DNA from: Pseudomonadota bacterium
Lineage (GTDB): Bacteria; Pseudomonadota; Alphaproteobacteria; Rhizobiales; MH13
Reading direction: 5' to 3'
DNA length: 64,000 nucleotides
NCBI GenBank assembly: GCA_039024915.1
Contig: JBCCPK010000010.1
Span: forward strand, 1-64,000
Part shown: one piece after another, positions 35,548-45,316 of the stretch
Numbering within the stretch: the first letter of the stretch is position 1
Layout: every line of letters starts with the position of its first letter
The notes under the pieces: model-generated
What the model saw: the letters and a program-made list of their open reading frames with translations, nothing else
What the model was told of the DNA's origin: nothing
Database searches by the model: none
Translations under genes and position numbers: made by a program

Positions 35548-36777
35548 CTAGTCCGGCATCCGCTTGTTTCGCGCCGCAAGGGTTCGCAGACGCAGCGCGT
35601 TCAACTTGATGAACCCTTGAGCATCAGCCTGATCGTACGCGCCCTGATCATCTTCGAACGTGACCAATTCCTCCGAGTACAGCGACTTATCGGACGTGCG
35701 GCCCGTGACCATCACATTGCCCTTGTACAAGGTCAGGGCGACTTCGCCCTCGACATGCTCCTGGCTTGTATCAATAGCCGCCTGCAGCATGTGCCGCTCC
35801 GGGGAAAACCAGAAGCCGTAATAGATCAGTTCTGCGTAACGCGGCATCAGTTCATCTTTCAGATGCGCAGCGCCCCGGTCGAGTGTGATGGATTCCATGG
35901 CGCGATGGGCTGTCAGGAGGATCGTTCCACCTGGCGTCTCATATATTCCGCGGGACTTCATGCCCACAAACCGGTTCTCGACCAGATCGAGGCGGCCAAT
36001 GCCGTTGTCGCGGCCAAGGTCGTTGAGTTTGGCCAGAAGGCTGGCTGGCGATAGGCGCTCACCATTGATGGAAACGGCATCGCCGCGCTCAAAGCCGATC
36101 GTGATGTCCACCGGCGCGTCTGGAGCATCCATCGGCGAGACGGTACGCATGTGAACATATTCGGGAGCGCCTGTCGCAGGGTCTTCAAGCACCTTACCTT
36201 CAGACGACGAATGCAAAAGATTGGCATCGACCGAGAAGGGCGCTTCACCCTGCTTGTCTTTCGGTACCGGTATCTGATGCTGTTCGGCAAACGCGATCAA
36301 CGCTTCGCGCGACTTGAAATCCCACTCCCGCCAAGGTGCGATGACCTTGATATCAGGATCGAGCGCGTAGGCATTCAATTCAAACCGGACCTGATCATTG
36401 CCCTTGCCCGTCGCACCATGGGCGACGGCATCGGCGCCGGTCTCACGTGCGATCTCCACAAGGCGCTTTGAGATGAGCGGGCGGGCAATCGACGTCCCCA
36501 GAAGATAGACCCCCTCATAGACCGCGTTCGCGCGGAACATGGGAAAAACGAAATCGCGAACAAACTCCTCGCGAAGATCATCAATATAGATTTCTGTGAT
36601 CCCAAGCAGTTCGGCTTTGCGGCGTGCTGGTTCGAGCTCCTCACCCTGGCCCAGGTCTGCGGTAAAGGTGACAACCTCCGCCTCGTACTCGGTCTGCAGC
36701 CACTTTAGGATGATCGATGTGTCGAGGCCTCCAGAATAGGCCAACACCACTTTCTTCACATCGCCTTTGGCGACCAT
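35548..36777 (-). CDS. argG: Argininosuccinate synthase
   Basis: This enzyme joins citrulline and aspartate using ATP, the seventh step of arginine synthesis. It is a 409-residue protein. [20 protein letters not shown] is the N-type ATP pyrophosphatase motif at the N terminus. [17 protein letters not shown] binds citrulline and aspartate, followed by [15 protein letters not shown] and [20 protein letters not shown]. The ATG at 36777 has GGAGTGAG upstream and is preferred to a GTG three codons earlier. No other arginine gene is in the window. Confidence 0.96.
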   Translation of the reverse strand: MVAKGDVKKVVLAYSGGLDTSIILKWLQTEYEAEVVTFTADLGQGEELEPARRKAELLGITEIYIDDLREEFVRDFVFPMFRANAVYEGVYLLGTSIARPLISKRLVEIARETGADAVAHGATGKGNDQVRFELNAYALDPDIKVIAPWREWDFKSREALIAFAEQHQIPVPKDKQGEAPFSVDANLLHSSSEGKVLEDPATGAPEYVHMRTVSPMDAPDAPVDITIGFERGDAVSINGERLSPASLLAKLNDLGRDNGIGRLDLVENRFVGMKSRGIYETPGGTILLTAHRAMESITLDRGAAHLKDELMPRYAELIYYGFWFSPERHMLQAAIDTSQEHVEGEVALTLYKGNVMVTGRTSDKSLYSEELVTFEDDQGAYDQADAQGFIKLNALRLRTLAARNKRMPD

Positions 36778-36863
36778 GACACTCACTCCGGCTATCTGCG
36801 CTTGAAAATCAGGGCCGGTGTACGCGCCACATCATCAGGCTGCAAGCGCGATCCGAACGATCA

Positions 36864-37310
36864 TCAGGTGCGGCTGAGTGCCAGGAACCAAAACACGATC
36901 AACAGCATCAACAGCTGCAACATGTTCATGCGCACCGACCAGTGATGAAGCGCAATCGCCGCATCCTTGGAAACCGTCGATCCCCGCGCGGCATCGTCGT
37001 TGAGCGCATTTATCCGAGGCATCATGATCTGCCGCGCGAAAATAAATCCGCCCGCAATGACGACCAGGACGATTGCTGCCGTAATGTTGACCCCGAAAGC
37101 GGCGACCGCCGCCAAGCCGCTGAGAATAGCCAACACGAGATAGTAGACTGGAAACATGGCGCGAGTGACGTCTCGGGCAGGCAGCTTATCGAGAACGCTG
37201 TGCACGATTGGGGCGACCCCTGCAGCAAACAGGACCATCCCGCCTGCCGCCAGCGCGATGAAAAAGAGCGAAGCGTAGAAAGCAAGGTCTGTCACGAAGG
37301 GACTGGTCAT
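36864..37310 (-). CDS. DUF4149-type membrane protein
   Basis: This 148-residue protein has four hydrophobic helices. Its layout matches DUF4149/TMEM205-like proteins: a helix with GGMVLFAAGVAPIVHSVL, a second after VFPVYY-like residues (MFPVYYLVLAILSG), a polar stretch with RINALNDDA and a His-containing segment (ALHHWSVRMNMLQLLM) before the last helix. Function unknown. It is in the same orientation as argG and the GNAT gene but separated by 77 and 33 nt. Confidence 0.8.
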   Translation of the reverse strand: MTSPFVTDLAFYASLFFIALAAGGMVLFAAGVAPIVHSVLDKLPARDVTRAMFPVYYLVLAILSGLAAVAAFGVNITAAIVLVVIAGGFIFARQIMMPRINALNDDAARGSTVSKDAAIALHHWSVRMNMLQLLMLLIVFWFLALSRT

Positions 37311-37343
37311 CCGATTGGATCCTTTTGCGCCGAGTTTCGGGCT

Positions 37344-37796
37344 CTATAACGGGCGGCGATATTGGATAAAACCGGCATTATGCCCCACCGCATCGTACAA
37401 ACGGCGCGCCGTCATGTTGCCTTCGTGCGTATGCCAATAGACGCGGGCAGCTCCCATCTCATCGGCTTGCTGGTAGACCGCCTCAATCAGCGCTCCGCCG
37501 ATGCCGCGACCGCGGGCTTCCGGGCTGGTGAATAGGTCCTCCAGGTAGATGTACCAGCCCTCGGTCCATGTCGCGCGGTGTGCGACCATATGAACCAAAC
37601 CAAGCGCCCGACCATCGCCGAACGCGCCCAATGCCTTGAGCGGTTCATCAGGGTCGTGAAACCGTTGCCAGGTGGTCGAGGTGACAGATGCCGGTATATC
37701 GGCGTCGTAGAATTCGAGATAGCCGTTCCAAAGCGGGAGCCACTGCTCATACTCGGACGATTCAAAAGGCCGAATAGCTGGCTGACTGTTGCGCAT
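37344..37796 (-). CDS. GNAT family N-acetyltransferase
   Basis: This 150-residue acetyl-CoA-dependent transferase has the N-terminal strand pattern AIRPFESSEYEQWLPLW, the central LEDLFTSPEARGRGIGGALI with the Q/RxxGxG/A acetyl-CoA motif (RGRGIGGAL), and a C-terminal MTARRLYDAVGHNAGFIQYR block. It is soluble, with an unknown acceptor. The ATG at 37796 follows GGAGA and is preferred to an upstream start at 37814. Confidence 0.9.
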   Translation of the reverse strand: MRNSQPAIRPFESSEYEQWLPLWNGYLEFYDADIPASVTSTTWQRFHDPDEPLKALGAFGDGRALGLVHMVAHRATWTEGWYIYLEDLFTSPEARGRGIGGALIEAVYQQADEMGAARVYWHTHEGNMTARRLYDAVGHNAGFIQYRRPL

Positions 37797-37895
37797 CACC
37801 GGTCTCCAAGACAACGAAGCAAATTGAGCGCTGGGTCGCTCTCAGGCGCCCGATTACGGGCTGGCTGAAACCGACATAAGCGGTTAGCGTCAGCC

Positions 37896-38549
37896 ATGTT
37901 TGAGGTTCTACCCAGTTTCTTGCCCGCATTTCCAACGTTAGCGGCGTTTTCGCTCGCGGCTATTGCATTGACCCTGACACCCGGGCCGGACATGACCCTA
38001 TTTTTGGGACAAACGGTCGCCAATGGTCGCATGGCCGGTTTCATGTCCATGGCAGGAGCGTCGTCGGGCATCATCGTACACTCGCTGGCGGCGGCCATCG
38101 GCTTATCCGCCCTGATCGCGACATCCCCGCAAGCGTTCGAAGTGCTTAAATGGGTTGGCGCAGCCTACCTCGCTTATCTGGCGTTCGACGTGCTGCGCAA
38201 CGGCTCCGGGCTGACCAGCGATCATACCGCCCAAAGCGTTTCGCTGAGACGGGCTTACCTCAAAGGGCTGACGATCAATCTTCTAAACCCCAAGATCATC
38301 CTGTTCTTCGTGACCTTCCTGCCCCAGTTCGTATCACCCGGTGATCCCTATGCCTCCCAAAAGCTGATGTTTTTGGGGCTGTTTTTTCTCGTCATCGCAA
38401 TACCGCTCACGGTACCGATGATCCTCGGCGCGGAACACATATCGCGTTTCCTAAGGGGCTCGCGGCGCGCGACACGCATCTTTGACTGGCTGTTTGCGAG
38501 CGTGATGGCCGGATTTGCGCTGAAACTGCTGGCGACCCAAGCGCGCTAG
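37896..38549 (+). CDS. LysE family translocator
   Basis: This 217-residue membrane exporter of the LysE/RhtB superfamily typically expels amino acids or related metabolites. It has about six helices. The family signature is ALTLTPGPDMTLFLGQTVAN (about residues 25-44), followed by GRMAGFMSMAGASSGIIVHSL. KGLTINLLNPKIILFFVTFL is the second conserved block. It is divergent from the GNAT gene. The substrate is not predictable. Confidence 0.92.
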   Translation: MFEVLPSFLPAFPTLAAFSLAAIALTLTPGPDMTLFLGQTVANGRMAGFMSMAGASSGIIVHSLAAAIGLSALIATSPQAFEVLKWVGAAYLAYLAFDVLRNGSGLTSDHTAQSVSLRRAYLKGLTINLLNPKIILFFVTFLPQFVSPGDPYASQKLMFLGLFFLVIAIPLTVPMILGAEHISRFLRGSRRATRIFDWLFASVMAGFALKLLATQAR

Positions 38550-38643
38550 TCCTCGTTATACAGCTCCCTGGCACTTTGCTCGCCCTAACAGGCGGCCACG
38601 ATGATCGGGCGCGCTCAGGTCTTTGTGGCCCCATGAAAGGTTC

Positions 38644-39213
38644 TCAATCTGCGTGCGTACCAGCATCCTCGTGGGAGCGCTGTTGGCTGACGTGATAGCG
38701 CCGTTCTCTAAAGTCCCCGGCTTTTCGACCCGCCAGCAGCCAGTAAACCGACCCGCCTACCGCCCCGGCCGCAGCCGCGATCATGACACGCGGATCGGCC
38801 AAAGCTGCCCCCTCGCCAAGAATGTCAGTGATCTCGTAGACGCCGATCGCCAGACCCGCGAGTGAGAAAACCAGGACGCTGCGCAGCGCGAAGCTCTCTG
38901 TAAGAATGATCAACGCGGCGAATGGAACAAGCACCTGAGCGGCGATTGCCAACGTCCCGAAGCCGAAGGCGCTGAGGAACGCCACCCCATAGGCGCTTTC
39001 CTGTTCCAGCCCTCGAAACATGGCAAATGTGCCCAGCGCACTCGCTGCAACAACAGCAACGACGAAGCTCAGCGAGCAGACGAAAAGGCGCAAAACAACA
39101 AGGGTGAACGAGACCCGACCCGACGCGTCGTTTGGGGCCTTGTCATAAGCGCCCGGGTGCCAAGCCTGCGGCGTTTTCCGGTGAGGCGTCGGCTGCTCGG
39201 GCGCGTCAGACAT
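38644..39213 (-). CDS. Four-helix membrane protein of unknown function
   Basis: This 189-residue protein has a polar, His/Pro-containing N-terminal segment (TPHRKTPQAWHPGAYDKA). Four hydrophobic helices follow (about residues 36-62, 75-105, 110-128 and 140-162), then a basic C-terminal tail with many Arg and His. I do not recognise a named family. It sits 6 nt downstream of rlmN on the same strand, so they are probably co-transcribed. Confidence 0.7.
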   Translation of the reverse strand: MSDAPEQPTPHRKTPQAWHPGAYDKAPNDASGRVSFTLVVLRLFVCSLSFVVAVVAASALGTFAMFRGLEQESAYGVAFLSAFGFGTLAIAAQVLVPFAALIILTESFALRSVLVFSLAGLAIGVYEITDILGEGAALADPRVMIAAAAGAVGGSVYWLLAGRKAGDFRERRYHVSQQRSHEDAGTHAD

Positions 39214-39219
39214 ACCGCT

Positions 39220-40494
39220 TCAAGAACGTCCGCCGAACGGCGCGCTGTCGTTGGCATCGATTGTATTGCCAGCCATTGCGGCGGCCATCGCCCGCTTTTT
39301 CCAGGCTGGCAAACGCTCGGACTCTGATTTCAATTGGCCGCAGGCAGCAAGAATATCGCGGCCACGCGGCGTCCGAACCGGCGAAGCATACCCTGCACGG
39401 TTTACGACATCGGCGAAGCGCTCGATCTGATCCCAGTCCGAACACTCGTAGAACGTTCCCGGCCAGGGGTTGAAGGGGATCAGGTTGATCTTCGCTGGGA
39501 TTCCCTTGAGCAGGCGCACCAGCTCTTTGGCGTCGGCCAGCGAATCGTTCACCCCCTTGAGCATGACGTATTCAAAGGTGATCCGCTTGGCGTTCGAAAC
39601 GCCAGGATAGTTTCGGCAAGCGTTAAGCAGCTGTTCAATCGGGTACTTCTTATTCAGCGGAACCAATTCATTGCGCAGATCATCGCGCACCGCGTGAAGC
39701 GATATGGCAAGCATCACCCCAATCTCATCACCACACCGCTCGATCATGGGCACAACCCCAGACGTCGAAAGCGTGATGCGGCGTTTTGAGAGCGAAAGCC
39801 CCTCCCCATCCGAAGCGATGAGCAAGGCCTGTTTGACGTTCTCGAAATTGTAGAGCGGCTCACCCATTCCCATCATCACTATGTTGGAAACGGCTCGGCC
39901 ACCGTGGCTTGGTGCCGTCATACCCGCTGGTGTTTCGCGCTCCGGCCAATCGCCCAAGCGGTCGCGGGCAACCACAATCTGAGCCAGGATTTCTGCCGAT
40001 GAGAGATTGCGAACCAGCTTCTGCGTGCCGGTATGACAAAAGGTGCACGTCAAGGTGCAGCCAACCTGACTCGAAACGCACAATGTCCCGCGGTCGCTTT
40101 CCGGGATATAGACCGTTTCAACGTCAACCGGCGGGTCAGTCGCATCTTTGCCGCGAAACCGCATCAGCCACTTTGCCGTGCCATCCTTCGATATCTGCTC
40201 GGCAACGATCTCGGGCCGGGCAATGGAGTACGTGTCCGCCAGCGTGGTGCGCAGGTCCTTGGCGATATTGGTCATCGACGCGAAGTCATCGACCCCACGA
40301 ACATACAACCAATTCCAAAGCTGACGAGCGCGCATCCGGCTTTGCTTGGGCGGCACCCCAAGCACCTCCATCGCGCGTGCCAGCTCAGACCGGTCAAGCC
40401 CGATCAGCGAGGGAGCAGCCGAAGCGGCAGGTACAGCATGAGCAGCGGCCGGCGAGATTGGTGTCGGCCCGGCAAGATCAAGCGTTGCGTCCAT
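39220..40494 (-). CDS. rlmN: Dual-specificity 23S rRNA/tRNA (adenine-C2) methyltransferase
   Basis: This radical-SAM enzyme methylates A2503 of 23S rRNA and A37 of certain tRNAs. It is 424 residues. The CxxxCxxC cluster motif is in [19 protein letters not shown], with a leading Cys before [19 protein letters not shown] and [19 protein letters not shown] are conserved blocks. [20 protein letters not shown] and the C-terminal [11 protein letters not shown] with the catalytic Cys are present. The N-terminal extension of about 30 Ala-rich residues is usual in alphaproteobacteria. Confidence 0.95.
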   Translation of the reverse strand: MDATLDLAGPTPISPAAAHAVPAASAAPSLIGLDRSELARAMEVLGVPPKQSRMRARQLWNWLYVRGVDDFASMTNIAKDLRTTLADTYSIARPEIVAEQISKDGTAKWLMRFRGKDATDPPVDVETVYIPESDRGTLCVSSQVGCTLTCTFCHTGTQKLVRNLSSAEILAQIVVARDRLGDWPERETPAGMTAPSHGGRAVSNIVMMGMGEPLYNFENVKQALLIASDGEGLSLSKRRITLSTSGVVPMIERCGDEIGVMLAISLHAVRDDLRNELVPLNKKYPIEQLLNACRNYPGVSNAKRITFEYVMLKGVNDSLADAKELVRLLKGIPAKINLIPFNPWPGTFYECSDWDQIERFADVVNRAGYASPVRTPRGRDILAACGQLKSESERLPAWKKRAMAAAMAGNTIDANDSAPFGGRS

Positions 40495-40603
40495 CAGCGC
40501 TATAAAATCCGACTATCGTTGGTAGAAGCGCGCTGCATAACGCAAAAACCGCCACCCAGCAACGCGCTGGACGGCGGCAAATTGAGAGTTCAGCACCTTC
40601 AGA

Positions 40604-41173
40604 TTAGCTGGCGCACTCTGCCGCTGTCCGGTTTGAACCAGCAGTAACGCCCGATAGCGAGAAACCGTATGTCACGGCCGTGCCGCGTGAAGACGTCCCG
40701 GTAACGCGCATCGTCGAGCCGGCGCGCATCGCGGCCAAGAGCGCGTCACCTTGAGACGGGTCATTGATAAAGGCACGCGGACCTTGGGTTAGGAAAACAA
40801 AATTGCTTGAGCCAACCGAAACATTCACCTGGCTGCCTTCTCGAAACGAATAGCCGACAAGCAACAGTGGCTCTGCGTTGACGTTCGCTGCGGGACGTCG
40901 CGTCATGTAGAAAAACACATCGCCATGCCGGCTTTCGGGCATGGGATCATACGTCTGCGCCGGCGAGACAATGAAGCACGCCTTCGCCCCCTCGATCGTT
41001 ACGTTGAACACATCCCAGTCCCGGGTTTGCTCAACAAACGTTGGACCCTGTGCTTGCGCGGGCGGTATCGCGAACGCAGCTGCGCAAAGCGCGAGAAACA
41101 AACCTCCAAACAGACGCAAGACGGTCTGGGAAAAATCGCGCTTTGTAGGTTGATCACGGAAATGCGTTGGCAT
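40604..41173 (-). CDS. Invasion-associated locus B (IalB) family protein
   Basis: This 189-residue exported protein has a signal peptide near residues 22-42 (LFGGLFLALCAAAFAIPPAQA). The mature part shows the IalB family pattern: DWDVFNVTIEGAKACFIVSP at the start, GSSNFVFLTQGPRAF in the middle and VTYGFSLSGVTAG near the end. In Bartonella IalB is associated with erythrocyte invasion, but homologues are widespread in non-pathogens with unknown function. The ATG at 41173 is preferred over a start 22 codons upstream. It is upstream of rlmN on the same strand. Confidence 0.85.
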   Translation of the reverse strand: MPTHFRDQPTKRDFSQTVLRLFGGLFLALCAAAFAIPPAQAQGPTFVEQTRDWDVFNVTIEGAKACFIVSPAQTYDPMPESRHGDVFFYMTRRPAANVNAEPLLLVGYSFREGSQVNVSVGSSNFVFLTQGPRAFINDPSQGDALLAAMRAGSTMRVTGTSSRGTAVTYGFSLSGVTAGSNRTAAECAS

Positions 41174-41672
41174 TGGGGTACTCTTTCGAACACTGTTCAC
41201 GTCTTGGTCGGCACGGCCGAAAACAGAAGATTGATGCATGGTGTGGTCGCTCCAAACGATTAACCAATCCTTGCGTGAGAGCTATAATTGTCATGCTCGA
41301 GCATTGACGATTTATCAGCCCTATTTTGCACCCAAGGTCGTTAAGTGCCGGTTAAGGAACGTAGCCAATCCCGGTTTCCGGCACAGAACCGCCCGACCGT
41401 TGTGGATAAGCGAAGTGGGGCAACAGTGTGGCCATGCGGCATTCCGACCTGTCACCAAGGCACGCCTGAGGCCTTGCTAACGGCGCCCGCGAACGGTACT
41501 TCTTGGCGTGAATATAAGAGTATTCTTGACCATTCGCGTAAAAACGGGCGAGAATGCACTTAAGTAGAATTCCATAACACCAAAGTGGACAGTGCGGGCT
41601 GGCCAGGATGGTGGCAGGGAGCGGAGAGCGCGGACCTGCCATTCATGGAACCTCGACGGGGGACGGCAGCCG
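41174..41672. other. Gene-free region between the IalB-family and sigma-factor genes
   Basis: This is a divergent control region of about 500 bases with no convincing gene. It contains a perfect 12-bp palindrome, ATGCTCGAGCAT, at 41293-41304 and an inverted repeat GAATA/TATTC at 41510-41525. Short ORFs here are Arg/Pro-rich and not credible. Confidence 0.5.
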
Positions 41673-42296
41673 GTGCACGACAATCAGAGCGTCATCAAGC
41701 AAAAAACGCCGATAACAATGCCGAACTTGGATGCCAATCAGCACGCCATGTGGTTGGAGGCGGTTGCACGCGACCGCGATCGGTCGGCTTTCACCAGCCT
41801 TTTTGATCACTACGGCCCAAGGATCAAAGCGTACCTGATACGGCTGGGTGCTGATTCGGCGATGGCCGAAGAGGTCACGCAGGACGTGATGGTTACGCTG
41901 TGGCGCAAGGCAGCCCTGTTCGACCGAAGCAAGAGTTCCGTCGCCACGTGGCTCTTTCGGATCGCACGCAACAGGCGCATCGATATGCTGCGCAGGCGGC
42001 GGGCCATCAACGTCGATGCCGAAAGCTTGATAATCGAAGATGAAAATCTACCCGACCCGAACGAGACCCTCGACGCGGAAACACGCCAGGAACGCATCCG
42101 CGTAGCTTTGAAAGAACTACCGCCGGAGCAGCTCAATCTGGTTCAGCTGGCTTTCTTTACCGAATTGTCGCACAGCCAAATTGCTGAGCAGACCGGACTG
42201 CCCCTAGGGACAGTAAAGTCGCGTATCCGCCTTGCTTTCGGCCGGTTGCGGCGAATTCTGGATGCCGACAACGCGGTCGATACCGCGCCTCATTAA
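41673..42296 (+). CDS. ECF-type RNA polymerase sigma factor, no adjacent anti-sigma gene
   Basis: This 207-residue sigma-70-family regulator has region 2 at about residues 40-105 (FTSLFDHYGPRIKAYLIRLG, EEVTQDVMVTLWRKA, TWLFRIARNRRIDMLRRRR). Region 4 is at about 140-190 (RVALKELPPEQLNLVQLAFF, LSHSQIAEQTGLPLGTVKSR). It resembles the RpoE-type factors that work with zinc-binding ChrR anti-sigma proteins (oxidative/singlet-oxygen stress). A ChrR gene usually follows, but here only a 170-nt gap and a minus-strand gene do. The GTG at 41673 has a GGGGGA site. An ATG at 41718 is the alternative. Confidence 0.9.
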   Translation: MHDNQSVIKQKTPITMPNLDANQHAMWLEAVARDRDRSAFTSLFDHYGPRIKAYLIRLGADSAMAEEVTQDVMVTLWRKAALFDRSKSSVATWLFRIARNRRIDMLRRRRAINVDAESLIIEDENLPDPNETLDAETRQERIRVALKELPPEQLNLVQLAFFTELSHSQIAEQTGLPLGTVKSRIRLAFGRLRRILDADNAVDTAPH

Positions 42297-42298
42297 CA

Positions 42299-42325
42299 GC
42301 CTTCGGCTGGTGCACAGCTGAAGGC
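42299..42325 (+). terminator. Hairpin after the sigma-factor gene
   Basis: GCCTTCGGCTG and CAGCTGAAGGC form an 11-bp stem with one mismatch around GTGCA. It begins 2 nt after the stop codon. A T run is lacking, so factor-independent termination is uncertain. Confidence 0.45.
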
Positions 42326-42468
42326 CGCAGCTCTTGGGCGTATCAATGCGGGTCCTGTAGACCCCGCCAACGCTGTCATCAGGCTTTCGCCATTAAGCGA
42401 CTTGATAGAGTTTATCACGGAGCGATGGGAATAGTCTTGTGAAGCCGGAAGCTGACCGCGGCACGAGA

Positions 42469-42678
42469 TCAGAAGTCGGCGGTTAAGCCTTTGATTTCCC
42501 AATCATCGTAGCGGACGGGATCAAGGCCGCCGCGACCGTCTATCTCTCTCGCAGCATCCGACCGCTTGGCATCGATAGCCTTGCGCCGCGCCTCGGCTTC
42601 TTGCTTGGCTCGTGCCGCAGCGCGTTTGCGTCGCTCGTCCGGAGATAGTTGGGTTTCGATCACGCTGTCTTTGCTCAT
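42469..42678 (-). CDS. DUF1674 protein (SdhAF4-like)
   Basis: This 69-residue protein has a basic helical N-terminal half (RRKRAAARAKQEAEARRKAI) and the DUF1674 signature at the C terminus, GRGGLDPVRYDDWEIKGL. DUF1674 includes the mitochondrial SDH assembly factor SdhAF4, which helps mature the flavoprotein subunit. A link to the sdhCDAB operon of this same window is plausible but not shown. The gene is divergent from htpX. I chose the ATG at 42678. Confidence 0.85.
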   Translation of the reverse strand: MSKDSVIETQLSPDERRKRAAARAKQEAEARRKAIDAKRSDAAREIDGRGGLDPVRYDDWEIKGLTADF

Positions 42679-42822
42679 CAGCACCAAGCAACCTTGTTGG
42701 CTGTCAATTCCTCAAACGGGAGGTAAGGCGTGCCCTTGGCAACGTCAAACTCTTGAGTGTTTTTGACGTCATCCCCATACATAGGCAATGCGCGCCACAC
42801 TGGTGAAGGGACACAGAACACG

Positions 42823-43740
42823 ATGAGCACGATGCGTACGGCGATGTTGCTGGCTGCGATGACCGCGCTTTTTATGGGCGTGGGCTTTATGCTGGGCGGA
42901 ATGGGCGGCGCGCTGATAGCGTTGGTTATTGCCGCGGCGATGAACCTGTTCAGCTTCTGGAACGCGGACAAGATGGTCCTGCGGATGCACAATGCCCAAC
43001 AGGTCGATGAACGAACCGCACCGCAATTGGTCGCGATGGTCCGACAGCTGGCCGATCACGCGCAGATGCCGATGCCAAAGGTGTACATTGTCAACACGCC
43101 ACAACCCAACGCATTTGCTACCGGCCGAAACCCTGAAAACGCTGCGGTGGCTGCGACCACGGGGCTGCTCGAAAACTTGACGCAGGAAGAGGTCGTCGGC
43201 GTGATGGCGCACGAATTGGCCCATATCAAGCACCGCGACACGCTGACAATGACGGTCACAGCCACCTTAGCTGGGGCAATCTCCATGCTCGGCAACTTCG
43301 CTTTGTTTTTTGGCAATAATCGCAACAACCCACTCGGGATTGTGGGCGTTCTCGTGGCGATGCTCGTCGCGCCCTTTGCGGCCATGCTTGTGCAGATGGC
43401 GATCAGCCGTACGCGCGAATATGAAGCCGATCGCCTTGCGGCAGAGATGTGTGGGCGTCCGGACTGGCTGGCCTCTGCCCTTGCCCGGATCGGCGGTTTG
43501 GGAGCTGTGCGCTATGAGACCGCAGAACGAAACCCTGGGACGGCACACCTGTTCATCTCAAATCCACTGAGTGGTCAACGCATGGCGGGGCTGTTCTCAA
43601 CCCATCCGCCGATGAATGAACGCATTCGCCGCCTGAACGAACTTGGCCAGAGCTGGGGTGATGATCCATTCGTCATCCAAGGCCAGGAAACAGGCCGTGG
43701 GCGCCAAACGAGGACGCAAAGCGACGGGCCTTGGGGCTGA
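42823..43740 (+). CDS. htpX: Zinc metalloprotease HtpX
   Basis: This membrane-embedded stress protease degrades damaged membrane proteins. It is 305 residues with two N-terminal helices (about residues 5-40). The zinc motif is [14 protein letters not shown] (about residues 125-138). Two more helices follow, then [17 protein letters not shown] with the third zinc ligand Glu. A C-terminal block [14 protein letters not shown] completes the family pattern. The ATG at 42823 gives the normal length. The stop overlaps the TTG start of rsmB. Confidence 0.94.
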   Translation: MSTMRTAMLLAAMTALFMGVGFMLGGMGGALIALVIAAAMNLFSFWNADKMVLRMHNAQQVDERTAPQLVAMVRQLADHAQMPMPKVYIVNTPQPNAFATGRNPENAAVAATTGLLENLTQEEVVGVMAHELAHIKHRDTLTMTVTATLAGAISMLGNFALFFGNNRNNPLGIVGVLVAMLVAPFAAMLVQMAISRTREYEADRLAAEMCGRPDWLASALARIGGLGAVRYETAERNPGTAHLFISNPLSGQRMAGLFSTHPPMNERIRRLNELGQSWGDDPFVIQGQETGRGRQTRTQSDGPWG

Positions 43741-45125
43741 GTCCGACGGCGCGCCAACAAAACAAAGAGCGCGGGCCCCTCGCTTCGGGTTGGCCGACGC
43801 GACATGCCGCTGGTGCACTGATCTACACCGCGACGGTGGAGAAGTCGTCGCTTGAAGGGCACAGTGCCTTGCAGGGACTGTCAGAAGCGGATGCAGCCTT
43901 CGCAAGCGCCATTGCGCTTTCAGCTTTCCGCCGATTACCGACCATCGACCGAGCGATCCAGGCTTGCCTGGCCAAGCCGCTGCCGCCGGGTGCAGGTCGG
44001 CTCATGGCAATCTTGCGTACGATGGCAGCGCAGCTTCTGCTGCTCGACACCGAGCCCTACGCAGCGGTCAACTGCGCCGTGGATGATGCCAGAAGCTACC
44101 GCGAAACCTTGCCCTTTGCTGCGCTCGTCAACGCCGTCGGACGGCGCATGGCCAAAGACACACAGAGCCTGTTGGCGGACGCTCCGGACCATGATCTTCC
44201 GGCCTGGCTCGCCAAGCGATGGGTGCGCGCCTACGGAGCCGATGCATTTGGCGCAATCGCTGAGCAAGCGCGGCAACGGCCGGGACTGGACCTCACAGTC
44301 GCCGAGCCCGCCGAACGACCGCAGCTTGAAGCAGCACTTGCCGCATCCAAACCGCTCGCCATTGGGCCTTCGACTATCCGCCTTGAGACCGCACATTCGG
44401 CGATCAATCAGCTGCCGGGCTACGCTGATGGACAATGGTGGGTACAAGATCTGGCAGCTAGCCTACCAGCTCTGTTGCTTCTTGACGCCACCAACAAGGC
44501 CAAAGCACAGACACAAGCGTCGCCACAGCTGCGCCTTGTTGATGCCTGCGCCGCCCCGGGCGGAAAGACAGCGCAGCTGGCGATAAGCGGAGCCTCAGTA
44601 ACCGCTATCGATAGCAGCGATCAACGCATGCAGCGGCTGAACGGTAACATGCAGCGCCTTGGCCTCAACGTGGACTGTGTGATCTCGGACGCTCGCGCGT
44701 TTTCCCCGAAAGAGCTTTTCGACGGCGCGCTTATCGATGCGCCCTGCACTGCTACCGGCACAATTCGGCGACACCCGGAGATAGGGCCAAGCCGCTCAAC
44801 AAAGGATATTCGACGCTTGGCCGCCCTCCAGTCCGAATTGCTTGCGAACGCAAGACACTGGCTGAAACCGGGTGGCGTCCTTACCTATGCGACATGTTCG
44901 TTGGAGCCCGAAGAGGGAGAGCACCAGATCGCGGCGTTCTTGCAGGACAATGATGGCTGGGAGCTGATCGACTTGCCCCAATGGGCACGAGAGTTTTCCT
45001 CAAGCTCCAACCCCGCCTACCTAAGAACACTACCTGGCCAAGCGGGAGTGACCGAAGATGGACGTCAATGGCGCGGCTTGGACGGTTTTTTCTGCGCTTG
45101 TCTTCACAAACCGGTGGATTACTAA
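43731..45125 (+). CDS. rsmB: 16S rRNA (cytosine-C5)-methyltransferase RsmB
   Basis: This SAM-dependent enzyme methylates C967 of 16S rRNA. It is 464 residues. The N-terminal NusB-like helical domain (about residues 45-175) is followed by the catalytic domain: [16 protein letters not shown] (SAM binding), [17 protein letters not shown] (catalytic Cys in PC) and [20 protein letters not shown] (second Cys in TC). All are intact. The start is a TTG inside the last codons of htpX, so the genes are coupled. Confidence 0.92.
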   Translation: MGLSPTARQQNKERGPLASGWPTRHAAGALIYTATVEKSSLEGHSALQGLSEADAAFASAIALSAFRRLPTIDRAIQACLAKPLPPGAGRLMAILRTMAAQLLLLDTEPYAAVNCAVDDARSYRETLPFAALVNAVGRRMAKDTQSLLADAPDHDLPAWLAKRWVRAYGADAFGAIAEQARQRPGLDLTVAEPAERPQLEAALAASKPLAIGPSTIRLETAHSAINQLPGYADGQWWVQDLAASLPALLLLDATNKAKAQTQASPQLRLVDACAAPGGKTAQLAISGASVTAIDSSDQRMQRLNGNMQRLGLNVDCVISDARAFSPKELFDGALIDAPCTATGTIRRHPEIGPSRSTKDIRRLAALQSELLANARHWLKPGGVLTYATCSLEPEEGEHQIAAFLQDNDGWELIDLPQWAREFSSSSNPAYLRTLPGQAGVTEDGRQWRGLDGFFCACLHKPVDY

Positions 45126-45316
45126 GACGGATAACACAAAAGGCGGAGCGCGCTGGATGCATTGAAAAGCTCAACACGGTTAACCTTGCGGCAATAATGT
45201 CTAACGCTGCCGAGGAGAATTCGATATTAATCGTGTTAGTTTGTGCTTAACGACGCGTACGTCATGTGCCGCAGTCCCAAGCATTTAGTTGTGTGATGTC
45301 ACCCTTGGGAAGTCAA

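Noticed and set aside
43852-44586. 244-residue plus-strand ORF inside rsmB
   Set aside because: It is an out-of-frame, Arg/Pro/Cys-rich reading of rsmB, whose own frame carries all methyltransferase motifs.
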